Source of the DNA: Microbacterium paraoxydans
Lineage (GTDB): Bacteria; Actinomycetota; Actinomycetes; Actinomycetales; Microbacteriaceae
DNA: 64,000 nucleotides
NCBI RefSeq assembly: GCF_019056515.1
Contig: NZ_CP064873.1
Coordinates: 1,984,001-2,048,000, forward strand
Reading direction: 5' to 3'
Of this stretch, positions 9,262-20,589 are shown one piece after another. Each line of letters starts with the position of its first letter. The stretch's first letter is position 1. A program made the translations under genes and the position numbers. Under the pieces are notes generated by a model. It searched no databases and was not told the origin of the DNA. It saw only the letters and a list, made by a program, of their open reading frames with translations.

Positions 9262-10011
9262 ATGAGTGTCCCGGCTGGGTGGTACGACGATGGTTCCGGG
9301 CGCCAGCGGTGGTGGGACGGAGCACGGTGGACCGACGCCTACGCTCCCCCTTCGGCTCCGACGAATCCCTCGCTGCCTCATCCCGAGGCGCCGACATACG
9401 GGTCGGCCGCCCCGGCGCAACAGGTCCCTGACGCTGCTTCTCGGCCGACGCCGGTCCTCGGGTTCATCGGGCTGGGCCTGGCCGTCCTCGGCGCCGTTCT
9501 CGCCTTCATCCCCGTGTTGTTCGTGGTCGGCGCGGTGATCCTGTTCGCCGGGTTCGTCGTGTCGCTGATCGGGTTGTTCACGAAGAACGCCGCGAAGTGG
9601 CCGTCGATCGTCGGCATGGTCGTTTCGGTCGTCGGCGCCGTGATCGGGGTCATCGTGCTCATCGTGTCGCTCGTGCTGGCCTCGTCGGCGCTGAACGACT
9701 CGTTGCCCGCCGAAAGCGCGCCCCCGGCCAGCGCCCAGCCATCGGACCCGCCGAGCAGCGCCAGTGAGAGCCGTCCGACACCTGAGGAGATCGGCGCGTC
9801 CGCGGAGGAGATCAACCGGTCGAACGGCCTGACCACCTATGACGATATGCCGGACTTCTATCCCTGCGTCGGGCAGTACGTCTACGACTCCGCGTTGTCC
9901 GATGAGAGCGTCCAGCTCCTGGTCGACGGACGCGATCCGCTCGAGTCCGAGCGGGAGCTGGCGACCCAGGTGATCACGGATGCCACGCTGACCTGCGATC
10001 CCCAGGGGTAG
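9262..10011 (+). CDS. DUF2510 domain-containing membrane protein
   Basis: A 249-residue protein starting with a DUF2510 domain (residues about 3-27: PAGWYDDGSGRQRWWDG...WT), a short Trp-rich module common in actinobacterial membrane proteins. A Pro-rich linker and two transmembrane stretches follow (about residues 65-100 and 115-145), then a Ser/Pro/Glu-rich linker and a C-terminal domain of about 90 residues that probably faces outside. SD GAGGAGAGCG sits just before ATG 9262. Function is unknown. It lies on the + strand between comEA and comEC, both on the - strand, breaking a normally contiguous pair. Only 7 nt separate its stop from the comEA stop. Confidence 0.85.
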   Translation: MSVPAGWYDDGSGRQRWWDGARWTDAYAPPSAPTNPSLPHPEAPTYGSAAPAQQVPDAASRPTPVLGFIGLGLAVLGAVLAFIPVLFVVGAVILFAGFVVSLIGLFTKNAAKWPSIVGMVVSVVGAVIGVIVLIVSLVLASSALNDSLPAESAPPASAQPSDPPSSASESRPTPEEIGASAEEINRSNGLTTYDDMPDFYPCVGQYVYDSALSDESVQLLVDGRDPLESERELATQVITDATLTCDPQG

Positions 10012-10018
10012 GCGACTC

Positions 10019-10618
10019 TCACACGCGCACCCCGTCTCGCAGCCCCTCCAAGACCTTCTCCCCGATCCCCGGCACCGCCAGGAGATCGTCGACCGTGCGG
10101 AACCGACCGTTGTCCTCGCGCCACGCGACGATACGCTCGGCCAGCGCCGGCCCGATTCCCGGGAGCTCCTCCAGAGCCGCCTGATCCGCGGTGTTCAGAT
10201 CGACGGTCCCGTCTCCGGATGGCGGCGCCGACGGGTCGGCGACAGCACCTACGACCGGAACCAGGATCTGCTCACCGTCCTCGACCCGGCGGGCGAGATT
10301 GACCCCCGCAAGGTCGGCGGCGTCCGTCGACCCGCCGGCGGCCGCGAGAGCGTCGACGACCCGGGAGTCGGCGCGCAGGACGTACAGGCCCGGGCGCTCG
10401 ACCGCCCCGAGCACATGCACGTAGATCTCCGCGGGCGCGGGCTCGACCGACGCCGAGCTCTCCGCGAGCGGAACCGCCTCGACGGACGACGGTTGACCCC
10501 GCACCAGCCCGAGGCCGACGGCCGTGGAGAGCGCGACGATCGCCAGCACGACCGCCGCGCCGAGTCCGAGGCGGAGCCTCCGACGGGGCGGAGGAGGTGG
10601 AGGCGGGGACGAGGTCAT
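10019..10618 (-). CDS. comEA: ComEA-type helix-hairpin-helix DNA-binding protein
   Basis: A 199-residue protein. A basic, Pro-rich start is followed by one transmembrane helix (about residues 17-38), a SLBB-like beta-grasp domain (IYVHVLGAVERPGLYVL at about 64-80), and a C-terminal pair of helix-hairpin-helix motifs (NTADQAALEELPGIGPALAERIV, then VDDLLAVPGIGEKVLEGL). This is the full layout of ComEA, the membrane-anchored double-stranded DNA receptor that feeds ComEC. The start at 10618 places the TM helix near the N-terminus, as expected. It converges with the DUF2510 gene. Confidence 0.92.
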   Translation of the reverse strand: MTSSPPPPPPPRRRLRLGLGAAVVLAIVALSTAVGLGLVRGQPSSVEAVPLAESSASVEPAPAEIYVHVLGAVERPGLYVLRADSRVVDALAAAGGSTDAADLAGVNLARRVEDGEQILVPVVGAVADPSAPPSGDGTVDLNTADQAALEELPGIGPALAERIVAWREDNGRFRTVDDLLAVPGIGEKVLEGLRDGVRV

Positions 10619-10787
10619 CCGGTCACCCTAAGCTCCGCGCCCACCGCCTCCCGGCTCCGGACACAGCGACCGTGGAGAGACGCTCAGACGGGACTCGTCG
10701 TGGAGGACGGCCGTTCCCGGTCGCGACGTGATCCGGGCATCATCCCTTCGCACCGGGGGAGGCGGAACCGCGGAGCACGCCGAGGAC

Positions 10788-13352
<2,565 letters not shown>

Positions 13353-13398
13353 GTTCTCGGACAACGAACGCACGACCAATCTGAAGGGAAAAACGGGA

Positions 13399-14721
13399 TC
13401 AGTTCAGGATATCGGAACGCCAGGTGGCGGGCATTTCCGCGCCCAGCGCCGCGAGCGGGGCGCGGGCCTTCGTGGCGACCTCACGCACCTCGGCCGCGGG
13501 CACCGATCCCCACGTGATCCCGCCACCGGCGCCGACGAACGCCGCCTCCTCGTCCACGACGATGCTGCGGATGACCATCGCGAGATCGAGAGCACCGTCG
13601 ACGCCGATGTAGCCGAAGCAGCCGGCGTAGATGTCGCGAGGGGCGCCCTCGAGGTCGTGCAGCTGCGTCATCGCCGACAGCTTCGGTGCTCCGGTCATGC
13701 TGCCGGCGGGGAACGCCGCCTCCAGCAGTGCCCCGACCGTGATCCCCTCCGCGGCCGTGCCGCTGACCGTGCTGACGAGCTGATGCACGGCCGGATAGCT
13801 CTCGACCTCCCAGAGACCGTCGACCCGGATCGACCCCGGCACGCACACCCGGGAGAGGTCGTTGCGCATGAGGTCGACGATCATGACGTTCTCGGCCCGC
13901 TCCTTCGGATCCGCGGCGAGCTCTGCGGCGAGCGCGGCATCGGTCGCGGCATCGGCACCCCGAGGACGCGTGCCCTTGATGGGACGGGTGCGGATGACGC
14001 CACCGCCGGCGTGGAGGAACTGCTCAGGGCTGGCACTGAGGAGCGCACGTCCCCCGATGCGCAGGAATCCCCCGTGGTGCGCCGGCGTCGCCGCCCGGAG
14101 CCGCCCGTACACCGCGACGGGGTCGTGGGCCCCGGGCACGGTGAACCGCGTCGTGAGGCAGAGCTGGTAGGCGATCCCGGCGTGGATGAGGTCGCGGCAG
14201 CGGTCGATGAGCTGCTCGTACGCGGCGGGAGTATGGCGGGCCTCGGCGACGTGTCGGTCCTCCACTGCCCGCGGCGTCGGCGCCTCGGGGCCGGCGTCGC
14301 TCAGAAGGGACTGCAGCCAGCGCTCCCCCTCACTGGTCTCCTCCTCCGGGGCCAGCAACCACAGGCGGTGCGCGTCGTGATCGACCGCCACGGCCCTGGT
14401 CACGCGCAGCCACGTCCGGGCTTCCGGCTCCGGCTCGGTGGCGACCGGAGCTCCCGCGCGCGCGGCTCCGCTCTCGTAGTCGCGCCAGCCGACCCATCCC
14501 CCGCGGAACGGCGGCATCCCGGCCTCGACGGACCCGGCATCCAGGCGCACGTCCTCCGGAAGCGGCTCCGCGACCCCGGTGCCGAGGAAGCTCCATCCCT
14601 CGACGGCGTCAGCGCCCGCATCGAGCCAGAACACGTCCGCCGGCCGCTGCGCGAGCACCCCGAAAAGTCGCTCCGGCGCCACCCAGGACGGCAGGGCTCG
14701 GGGGGTCAGGCGGTCGGGCAC
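13399..14721 (-). CDS. pabB: chorismate-binding enzyme, aminodeoxychorismate synthase component I
   Basis: A 440-residue chorismate-utilising enzyme. The C-terminal half carries the chorismate-binding block: [61 protein letters not shown] and a final [19 protein letters not shown] with the lysine fits PabB, whose active-site Lys adds to chorismate C2, rather than anthranilate synthase TrpE. The product is 4-amino-4-deoxychorismate on the folate route, using ammonia from a PabA subunit not seen here. GTG 14721 is the start. A class IV aminotransferase at 52.6 kb could be the lyase partner but is not linked. Confidence 0.85.
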   Translation of the reverse strand: MPDRLTPRALPSWVAPERLFGVLAQRPADVFWLDAGADAVEGWSFLGTGVAEPLPEDVRLDAGSVEAGMPPFRGGWVGWRDYESGAARAGAPVATEPEPEARTWLRVTRAVAVDHDAHRLWLLAPEEETSEGERWLQSLLSDAGPEAPTPRAVEDRHVAEARHTPAAYEQLIDRCRDLIHAGIAYQLCLTTRFTVPGAHDPVAVYGRLRAATPAHHGGFLRIGGRALLSASPEQFLHAGGGVIRTRPIKGTRPRGADAATDAALAAELAADPKERAENVMIVDLMRNDLSRVCVPGSIRVDGLWEVESYPAVHQLVSTVSGTAAEGITVGALLEAAFPAGSMTGAPKLSAMTQLHDLEGAPRDIYAGCFGYIGVDGALDLAMVIRSIVVDEEAAFVGAGGGITWGSVPAAEVREVATKARAPLAALGAEMPATWRSDILN

Positions 14722-14762
14722 CTTTCCAGCCTAGGACCGGGCTGCTCCCGTATCCTCATGGG

Positions 14763-15434
14763 GTGGACGACCTCCTGCTCTGGCTCCTCGACACCGTGCA
14801 GTCGATCGATCCGGTCACGCGCACCTTGGTCGCAGGTCTCGCCGTCATGCTGGAGACGAGCATCCTCATCGGCCTCATCGTCCCCGGCGACACGATCGTC
14901 ATCATCGCCTCGATGGGCGTCGCCACTCCCCTCGAGGGCATCGCGATGGGCGTGGCCGTCGTCGTCGGCGCCCTCATCGGCGAGAGCATCGGCTTCTGGC
15001 TCGGCCGCTGGCTGGGCCCGTACATCCGTGCCTCCTGGCTCGGACGGCGGATCGGCGAGCACAACTGGGTGCGCGCGGAGAACTACCTGGCCCGACGCGG
15101 CGGCATCGCCATCTTCCTCTCCCGCTTCCTCCCGGTCCTCCATTCCCTCGTCCCCCTCACGGTGGGGATGAGCGAGTACCCCTACCGGCGCTTCCTGGCC
15201 TGGACGACCCCGGCCTGCATCATCTGGGCCTCGGCGTACGTGAGCGTCACCTCGCTGGCGGCCGGGAGCTTCCGCGAGCTCGTCGACCGCGTGCACTTCG
15301 CGGGCTACCTCTTCGTGGGAGTCATCGCCCTGTTCCTCGTGCTCGCCTACCTGGGCAAGCGGCTGCTGCACCGTCTCGAAGCTCGTCATCTGGAGGCCCC
15401 GGCGGCGGAGTCCGACGCCGACGTGAAAGACTGA
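14763..15434 (+). CDS. DedA family membrane protein
   Basis: A 223-residue integral membrane protein of the DedA/VTT family. The signature GDTIVIIASMGVATPLEG, the GESIGFWLGRWLG loop and the basic SRFLPVLHSLVPLTVGMSEYPYRRFL region (which includes the conserved R and P residues) are present. DedA proteins act as lipid scramblases or proton-dependent transporters that support envelope homeostasis. The GTG at 14763 gives a family-like N-terminus. It is divergent from pabB, with 41 nt between the starts, and 4 nt ahead of the App1-type gene, so the two probably form an operon. Confidence 0.9.
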   Translation: MDDLLLWLLDTVQSIDPVTRTLVAGLAVMLETSILIGLIVPGDTIVIIASMGVATPLEGIAMGVAVVVGALIGESIGFWLGRWLGPYIRASWLGRRIGEHNWVRAENYLARRGGIAIFLSRFLPVLHSLVPLTVGMSEYPYRRFLAWTTPACIIWASAYVSVTSLAAGSFRELVDRVHFAGYLFVGVIALFLVLAYLGKRLLHRLEARHLEAPAAESDADVKD

Positions 15435-15438
15435 GGCA

Positions 15439-16464
15439 ATGGCCCCCGCACCCCCGGCGCCCAGGATCCACTGGTTCGCCCGTCTCGAGCACCGCCTGCA
15501 CGTGTGGCGCGAGGGACGAGCGCGCCGCCGCGGCCGGAGCGCCACCGTGCTGCCCTTCCCGGGCTACGGCGGCCCCGGGTGGGTCCGTGTGCTCGGTCGC
15601 GTGCTGATCGTCCCGCCGCAGCGCCGCGGCCGCGACGGGGAACCGGCGAGCATCCGCGGCTGGCGCAGCTTCGTCGGCATCCCCGTGGGTTTCGCCTCGG
15701 TCGACGTGCATGTCGGCGACAGCACGCATCGGGTGGTCGCCGACCGCGGCGGCGTCATCGACACCGTCATCCGCGCCGACCTCGAACCCGGCTGGCAGAC
15801 CTTCACGATCACCGTCGAGGGACAGGAGCCGATCGAGGCGCGGGCCTTCGTCGTCGCGGAGAGCACCCGGTTCGGCGTCGTCTCCGACGTCGACGACACG
15901 GTCATGGTCACGGCGCTCCCCCGGCCCTTCATCGCCTTCTGGAACTCGTTCGTCGTCGACGAGCACGCCCGCATCCCGGTCCCGGGGATGGCCGTGCTGC
16001 TCGACCAGCTGCTCCGGCAGCACCCGGGGGCTCCGATGGTCTACCTCTCCACCGGCGCCTGGAACGTCGCCCCCACGCTGTCGCGGTTCCTCGGTCGTCA
16101 CCTCTTCCCCGCCGGCTCGCTGCTGCTGACCGACTGGGGCCCCACGCACGATCGCTGGTTCCGCAGCGGGCGCGACCACAAGCTCACGAACCTCCGGCGA
16201 CTGGCCACCGAGTTCCCCGACATCAAGTGGCTCCTGATCGGCGACGACGGCCAGCATGACGAGGCGATCTACACGCAGTTCCAGGAGGAGTACCCGGATT
16301 CGGTCGCGGGTGTCGCGATCCGGCGGCTGCTGCCTGCCGAGGCGGTGCTCGCCGGCGGCCGTGCCGAGATGGAATCCCATGACGCGGACGAGGTGCCGTG
16401 GGTGAGTGCCGAGGACGGCGCGGGCCTGCGCGACCAGCTCGGCGACGCCGGCATCCTGCACTGA
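15439..16464 (+). CDS. App1 family (DUF2183) phosphatase-domain protein
   Basis: A 341-residue protein with a C-terminal App1/DUF2183 domain. It has the HAD-like catalytic motif DVDDT (about residues 150-154, in FGVVSDVDDTVMVTALPRP), the downstream VYLSTGAWNVAPTL and LLLTDWGPT segments, and the acidic IGDDGQHDE motif. In yeast App1 this domain is a Mg2+-dependent phosphatidate phosphatase; bacterial members are mostly uncharacterised. The N-terminal third has a small beta-rich module (VRVLGRVLIVPPQ). It has no signal peptide. The DedA gene just upstream hints at a joint role in membrane lipid metabolism, which is inference. Confidence 0.85.
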   Translation: MAPAPPAPRIHWFARLEHRLHVWREGRARRRGRSATVLPFPGYGGPGWVRVLGRVLIVPPQRRGRDGEPASIRGWRSFVGIPVGFASVDVHVGDSTHRVVADRGGVIDTVIRADLEPGWQTFTITVEGQEPIEARAFVVAESTRFGVVSDVDDTVMVTALPRPFIAFWNSFVVDEHARIPVPGMAVLLDQLLRQHPGAPMVYLSTGAWNVAPTLSRFLGRHLFPAGSLLLTDWGPTHDRWFRSGRDHKLTNLRRLATEFPDIKWLLIGDDGQHDEAIYTQFQEEYPDSVAGVAIRRLLPAEAVLAGGRAEMESHDADEVPWVSAEDGAGLRDQLGDAGILH

Positions 16465-16465
16465 C

Positions 16466-17329
16466 ATGATCCTCACCCGTGACGACTGGCTTCGGCGCGA
16501 GGACGCGCATCGGGAGCGGGCCGACGCGCTGACCGCCTCGCACCGAGACCGTGTGACGCGCGGCGAGAAGCACCCGGTGTGGGACTTCCTCTTCACCTAC
16601 TACGGCTACAAGCCCGCGCAGCTCCGCCGCTGGCATCCCGGAGCGGGTGTGGAGCTGGAGGAAGCCCCCGAGCGGGCGGCATGGCGCTGGTACGCCCCCG
16701 GGGTCACCCCCGCCGGCGTGACGCCGGATGCCGGGCGCTTCGCCGCCGAGAAGCCCGAGCTCGCTCGCCTCGTCGCCCTCATGCTGCGCCGCACGGGTTC
16801 CCGGCCCGGGCAGTTCGGCTGCTTCGGTCTGCACGAATGGGCGATGGTCTACCGCGCCGCAGAGCATCGGCATGCCGTCCCCCTCCGGCTGGGGCAGGCG
16901 GGCACGGATGCCGTGGTGGAGGCGCACGATCTCCGCTGCACGCACTTCGACGCCTTCCGGTTCTTCACGCCGGAGGCGGTGCCTCGCAACCGGGCGGCGT
17001 TGACGAGAGAGGATCAGCCCCTCCTCGAACAGCCCGGCTGCCTGCACGCCGGCATGGACCTGTACAAGTGGGCGATGAAGCTCGGCCCGCTCGTTCCCGG
17101 AGAGCTGCTGCTGGACGCGTTCGAGCTGGCGCGCGACATCCGGCTGCTCGACATGCAGGCCGCCCCGTACGACCTGTCGGCGTGGGACGTCGAACCGGTA
17201 CGCATCGAGACGCCGGAGGGCAAGGCCGAGTACGTCCGGCGCCAGCGTGATTTCGCGGACCGTGGCGCCGCCCTCCGCGCCTCCCTCCTCACCGCCTGGC
17301 TCGGCCCGGACGAGCGCGCCGCCGCCTGA
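16466..17329 (+). CDS. conserved actinobacterial protein, often labelled 3-methyladenine DNA glycosylase
   Basis: A 287-residue soluble protein. I recognise the pattern (start ILTRDDWLRREDAHRER, then HPVWDFLFTYYGYKPAQLRRWHPG, and near the end EYVRRQRDFADRGAALR) from actinobacterial entries that carry the label 3-methyladenine DNA glycosylase. I see no helix-hairpin-helix-Asp motif of the AlkA type and no MPG-type signature, so the label should be treated as unproven. The conserved HPGxG, CFGLHEWAMVY and CTHFDAFRFF segments suggest a genuine enzyme fold. ATG 16466 follows the App1 stop with 1 nt between. It converges on the GH3 gene. Confidence 0.7.
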   Translation: MILTRDDWLRREDAHRERADALTASHRDRVTRGEKHPVWDFLFTYYGYKPAQLRRWHPGAGVELEEAPERAAWRWYAPGVTPAGVTPDAGRFAAEKPELARLVALMLRRTGSRPGQFGCFGLHEWAMVYRAAEHRHAVPLRLGQAGTDAVVEAHDLRCTHFDAFRFFTPEAVPRNRAALTREDQPLLEQPGCLHAGMDLYKWAMKLGPLVPGELLLDAFELARDIRLLDMQAAPYDLSAWDVEPVRIETPEGKAEYVRRQRDFADRGAALRASLLTAWLGPDERAAA

Positions 17330-17332
17330 GCG

Positions 17333-18541
17333 TCAGCCGGCGCCGCAGTCCCCGCAGACCGCCCACGACGACGACGCTGCGGCGAGCTGCAGACGCAGGG
17401 TGAGCACCCGGGTCGCCGCGTCCTCCAGACGCTCGGCGGGCAGCGTCCCGGCGTCGACCGCCGCGGCGATCCCCGCGGCCATGTCGGTCGCGGTCTGGGC
17501 GGTGGACCCCGCGATCATGAGCACGAGGTCGTTGCCGGCCGCGACTGCGGCGACGCCGTTCGCGACCGGATCGGCGTACGCGGGGTCCCCCGAGGACAGC
17601 AGCATGCCGAGGTCGTCCGTCACGGCCACGCCGTCGAAGCCGAGCTCCTCCCGCGCGATGCGATGCCACTCCGCGGAGAGCGACGCCGGACGGGAGTCCA
17701 CGGCGGTGTACGCGAGATGGCCGTACATGAGCACCGAGGCGCCGGCGTCGATGCCGGCGGCGAACGGCACGGCATCCGCTTCGCGCCAGGCGGCCTTCGT
17801 CATGCCGGTGCTCGGGATCGCGTGATGGGAGTCGCCCGGCGCCGCTCCGTGCCCGGGGAAGTGCTTGAGCGTCGACGCGACGAAGTGCTCCTGCGCCGTA
17901 GTCGCCGCCGCGGTGCGGTCGGCGGCATTCTTTGGATCGATGCCGAGGGCCCGCCCGAAGATGAACGAGCCGCGGTCCGCGGGAACGTCGGCGACGGTAC
18001 CGAAGTCGACGGTGATCCCGGCGCGCGCGACGAGCGCGCCCCGGGCCGCGAAGGCTGCCGAGGTCTCGGCGACCGGACGGCTCTTCAGGGTCGTCGACGC
18101 CGGGAAGGTGTCCCAGGGCAGGCGCGAGACGATGCCGCCCTCCTGGTCCACCGCGATCAGCGGCGGGAGGGAGGGGTCGACGGTCAGCGCGGCCGTCAGC
18201 GTGCGGAGCTCTTCCTCCGTGGCCGGGATGTTCCCGCCCATGAGGATGAATCCGCCGAGCCCCGACTGCATATAGGCACGCAGCGCCGCCGGATCGGTCC
18301 CGCCGATGTGTCCCATCACGATGGACGATGCCTGCTCCGCGGTACTCATGTCCGCGACGAGAGCGGCGGCCTGCTGTCGGAGCTCGCCGGGCTCTGCGGC
18401 CTGCACCGATACCGCCTCAGCGGGCTCCGTGCTGGACTGGGCAGCCGCCGACGCGCAGGCACCTCCCACGAGGACGATCAGGACGAGCGCGGCGCCGGCA
18501 CCTCGCCGTGCCCGGCGCCCGAGGGACCGACTCCGCTTCAT
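17333..18541 (-). CDS. GH3 family glycoside hydrolase, NagZ-like, exported
   Basis: A 402-residue protein with an N-terminal basic stretch and hydrophobic export signal (residues 15-35), ending near GGACASA, which could be a weak lipobox. The mature part is a GH3 N-terminal TIM barrel with LIAVDQEGGIVSRL and KHFPGHGAAPGDSHH, the beta-N-acetylhexosaminidase (NagZ) hallmark in which Asp and His of the DSH loop assist catalysis. VTDDLGML should hold the nucleophile Asp. It probably trims N-acetylglucosaminyl residues from cell-wall or chitin-like fragments outside the membrane. The short C-terminal Cys-x-x-Cys tail (VCGDCGAG) is unusual. It starts 5 nt after the upstream Rossmann gene ends. Confidence 0.85.
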   Translation of the reverse strand: MKRSRSLGRRARRGAGAALVLIVLVGGACASAAAQSSTEPAEAVSVQAAEPGELRQQAAALVADMSTAEQASSIVMGHIGGTDPAALRAYMQSGLGGFILMGGNIPATEEELRTLTAALTVDPSLPPLIAVDQEGGIVSRLPWDTFPASTTLKSRPVAETSAAFAARGALVARAGITVDFGTVADVPADRGSFIFGRALGIDPKNAADRTAAATTAQEHFVASTLKHFPGHGAAPGDSHHAIPSTGMTKAAWREADAVPFAAGIDAGASVLMYGHLAYTAVDSRPASLSAEWHRIAREELGFDGVAVTDDLGMLLSSGDPAYADPVANGVAAVAAGNDLVLMIAGSTAQTATDMAAGIAAAVDAGTLPAERLEDAATRVLTLRLQLAAASSSWAVCGDCGAG

Positions 18542-18546
18542 CGCCC

Positions 18547-19203
18547 TCAGCGCGCGAGCGCCTCGGCGATCGGCACCGAGGTCTCCTCGTCGCCGTTGCC
18601 GAAGCGGATCGTGCGCCCGATCGTGCCCGGGTCCTCCAGGGTCGCGACGATGACCGCCGCGACGTCGGCGCGGGAGACCTCGCCGCGCCCCTCCGGATCG
18701 ATGCGGATGCGACCGGTCGGGTCATCGAAGGTCAGCGTGCCGGGGCCGAGGATCGTCCCGTCGAGGTCGGAAGCGCGCAGGTGCTCGTCTGCGGCCCACT
18801 TCGCGTCGGCGTACGGGAAGAAGGAGTCGTCCTCCGGGACGCCGTGATCGGCCGTGGAGCCGATCCACGACACCATGACGTAGCGTCGCACGCCCGCGCG
18901 CTCCGCCGCGTCCATGGTCCGCTCCGCCGCGTCGCGGTCGACCGCGTACGTACGCTCCGGGCTCCCGCCTCCGGCACCCGCCGACCACACCACGGCATCG
19001 TGTCCGCGGATGATCTCGGTGAGGGCGTCGACGTCCATGGTCTCGATGTCGGCGACGAGCGCGATCGCGCCGCCGTCCTCCACCTCCGTCACGTGATCGG
19101 GGTTCCGGATCACCCCCGTGACCTCGTGACCGCGGGCGACGAGGAGCGGGGCGAGCAGCAGGGCGATGCGGCCGTGGCCGCCGAAGACGAGGATGCGCGA
19201 CAT
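18547..19203 (-). CDS. NAD(P)-binding atypical SDR family protein
   Basis: A 218-residue single-domain Rossmann protein. The dinucleotide loop is VFGGHGRIALLL (residues 5-16), a variant of the GxxGxxG pattern. HEVTGVIRNPDHV follows strand 2, VVWSAGAGGGSPERTYAVDRDAA marks strand 4, and YADAKWAADEHLRAS includes the Tyr-x-x-x-Lys pair. It resembles the YwnB/NmrA-like atypical SDRs that reduce or merely bind NAD(P)H; no substrate can be named. It lies upstream of the GH3 gene in the same orientation. Confidence 0.85.
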   Translation of the reverse strand: MSRILVFGGHGRIALLLAPLLVARGHEVTGVIRNPDHVTEVEDGGAIALVADIETMDVDALTEIIRGHDAVVWSAGAGGGSPERTYAVDRDAAERTMDAAERAGVRRYVMVSWIGSTADHGVPEDDSFFPYADAKWAADEHLRASDLDGTILGPGTLTFDDPTGRIRIDPEGRGEVSRADVAAVIVATLEDPGTIGRTIRFGNGDEETSVPIAEALAR

Positions 19204-19231
19204 GTCTTCACCCTACGCGCCCCGACTGACG

Positions 19232-19759
19232 TCAGCCCGGGGTCTGCGAACTGTCGATGACGAAGGCCTGCGGATGCGAGGGGAGGTACCGCACGACGAC
19301 AGGCGTCCCGGTCGGGATCCACGCGTCACGGTCCGGGTACACGGCGGGGGTGAAGAAGTCGCTCTCCAGCGTGTACTCGGTGCCGTCGGCCGCCGTGAAC
19401 GTCACCCAGTCCCCGTCGACCGTACCCGTGGTGGGACGACCGTTCTCGAAGATGTACGCGCGGGTCACCGGGACACCGGTCAGGCTCAGGATCCCGATGA
19501 TGAGGGAACCGAGCATCACGAAGGCCAGGACGCGGAAGAACACGCGGACCACGGAGCCACCGACGCTGCCCCTGGATCGCGTGCCCGCCGGAACAAGGCC
19601 TTCCCGCTCACGGACAGCCCGCAGCGAGCCGCCTCCGGTCGTGCCTCGCGCGGAGACCGCGAACAGCCCGAGGATCGAGAACGCCGCGATGAAGACCATC
19701 GCATAGCCGTGCGCGGCGGGGAAGTTCACCAGCCACATCAGCGTGTCGAGGGGGTTCAT
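19232..19759 (-). CDS. small membrane protein with a beta-rich C-terminal domain
   Basis: A 175-residue protein. The first helix (about residues 14-34) carries AHGYAMVFIAAFSILGLFAV. A basic cytoplasmic loop follows, then a second helix (VFFRVLAFVMLGSLIIGIL) and a C-terminal portion of about 75 residues with GTVDGDWVTFTAADGTEYTLESDFF, which looks like a small beta barrel on the outside. I recognise no named family. ATG 19759 overlaps the stop of the upstream gene by 4 bp, so the two membrane proteins are coupled. The region of similar SH3-like text in the neighbour suggests a common origin of their outer domains, but I could not test this. Confidence 0.7.
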   Translation of the reverse strand: MNPLDTLMWLVNFPAAHGYAMVFIAAFSILGLFAVSARGTTGGGSLRAVREREGLVPAGTRSRGSVGGSVVRVFFRVLAFVMLGSLIIGILSLTGVPVTRAYIFENGRPTTGTVDGDWVTFTAADGTEYTLESDFFTPAVYPDRDAWIPTGTPVVVRYLPSHPQAFVIDSSQTPG

Positions 19760-20547
19760 CGTGCCGCCTCCTTCTCGATCGTGACGGCGACCGTGTGCGG
19801 GTCCTCCCGCCGGTAGAACGCCCAGATCGGTGCCCCGACCTGCAGGCGCGACACGGCCTGCGGGTAGACGAACACGGTGGTGTCGGCCTCCCACGACTCT
19901 GCCCCCTCGGGGGCCACGAGCACCTTCAGCGCGAGTTCGCTCTGCCCCTCACGGCGCCGTCCGGTCGGACGCACCTCGACGACGGACGCGGGCACCTGGG
20001 TCCCCGTCGTACGCGCGCGGACCTGGGACGGGTCGATGAGGCCCCGGTCGATGCGCCACTGGAGCATCGCCTCTCGGACGCTCGGGTCGCTGAGGTCGGC
20101 GAGCTCGACCGTGTCGGGGTCGTCGACGTTGTAGCGGACCGGGACGGGCTGCCCCACCTGCAGCGCTCCGACGTCACCGGCGTCGAGCAGCATGCGCAGC
20201 TGTCCGATGAAATCGTCGCCGACGCTGGGGCTGACCCGGATGAACAGGTCGTACTGGGGCACGTCGTTCACGGTCACGCCGGTGCGCGACATCTCGACGA
20301 CGGTGCCGACGCCGATCTGCGCCAGCCCGCGAACCTTCTTGCGCCGCGCCAGACCCGACATCGATCCGCCGAAGGTGAGCAGCAGACCCCACGCCACACC
20401 GATCACGATGGGGCCGCCGAGACCGTCACCGCTCGCGAACGGGAGGATCGACTCGCGCTGGTTCACACCGAACAGGCCTTCCCCCACCCACACCACGAGC
20501 CACGCGGAGAGCAGCAGCCAGACGACGGTCAGGACGATGCGCAGCAT
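19756..20547 (-). CDS. membrane protein of unknown function, partner of the next gene
   Basis: A 263-residue protein with two helices near the N-terminus (about residues 3-22 and 45-65), followed by a soluble region of about 180 residues. This region appears to hold two repeats of a 'GTVVEMSRTGVTVNDVPQYDLFIRV...GDVGALQVGQPVPVRYNVDDPD' module, the second beginning near VPASVVEVRPTG. Both end in a conserved GxPxxxxYxxxDP pattern. I know no function for the family. The start is uncertain: ATG 20547 has GGGAGG only 1 nt upstream, while GTG 20565 has no SD. Confidence 0.65.
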   Translation of the reverse strand: MLRIVLTVVWLLLSAWLVVWVGEGLFGVNQRESILPFASGDGLGGPIVIGVAWGLLLTFGGSMSGLARRKKVRGLAQIGVGTVVEMSRTGVTVNDVPQYDLFIRVSPSVGDDFIGQLRMLLDAGDVGALQVGQPVPVRYNVDDPDTVELADLSDPSVREAMLQWRIDRGLIDPSQVRARTTGTQVPASVVEVRPTGRRREGQSELALKVLVAPEGAESWEADTTVFVYPQAVSRLQVGAPIWAFYRREDPHTVAVTIEKEAAR

Positions 20548-20589
20548 GCCTCCCAGCGTATCCACAGGACGCGCCGGACGACGAACCAG

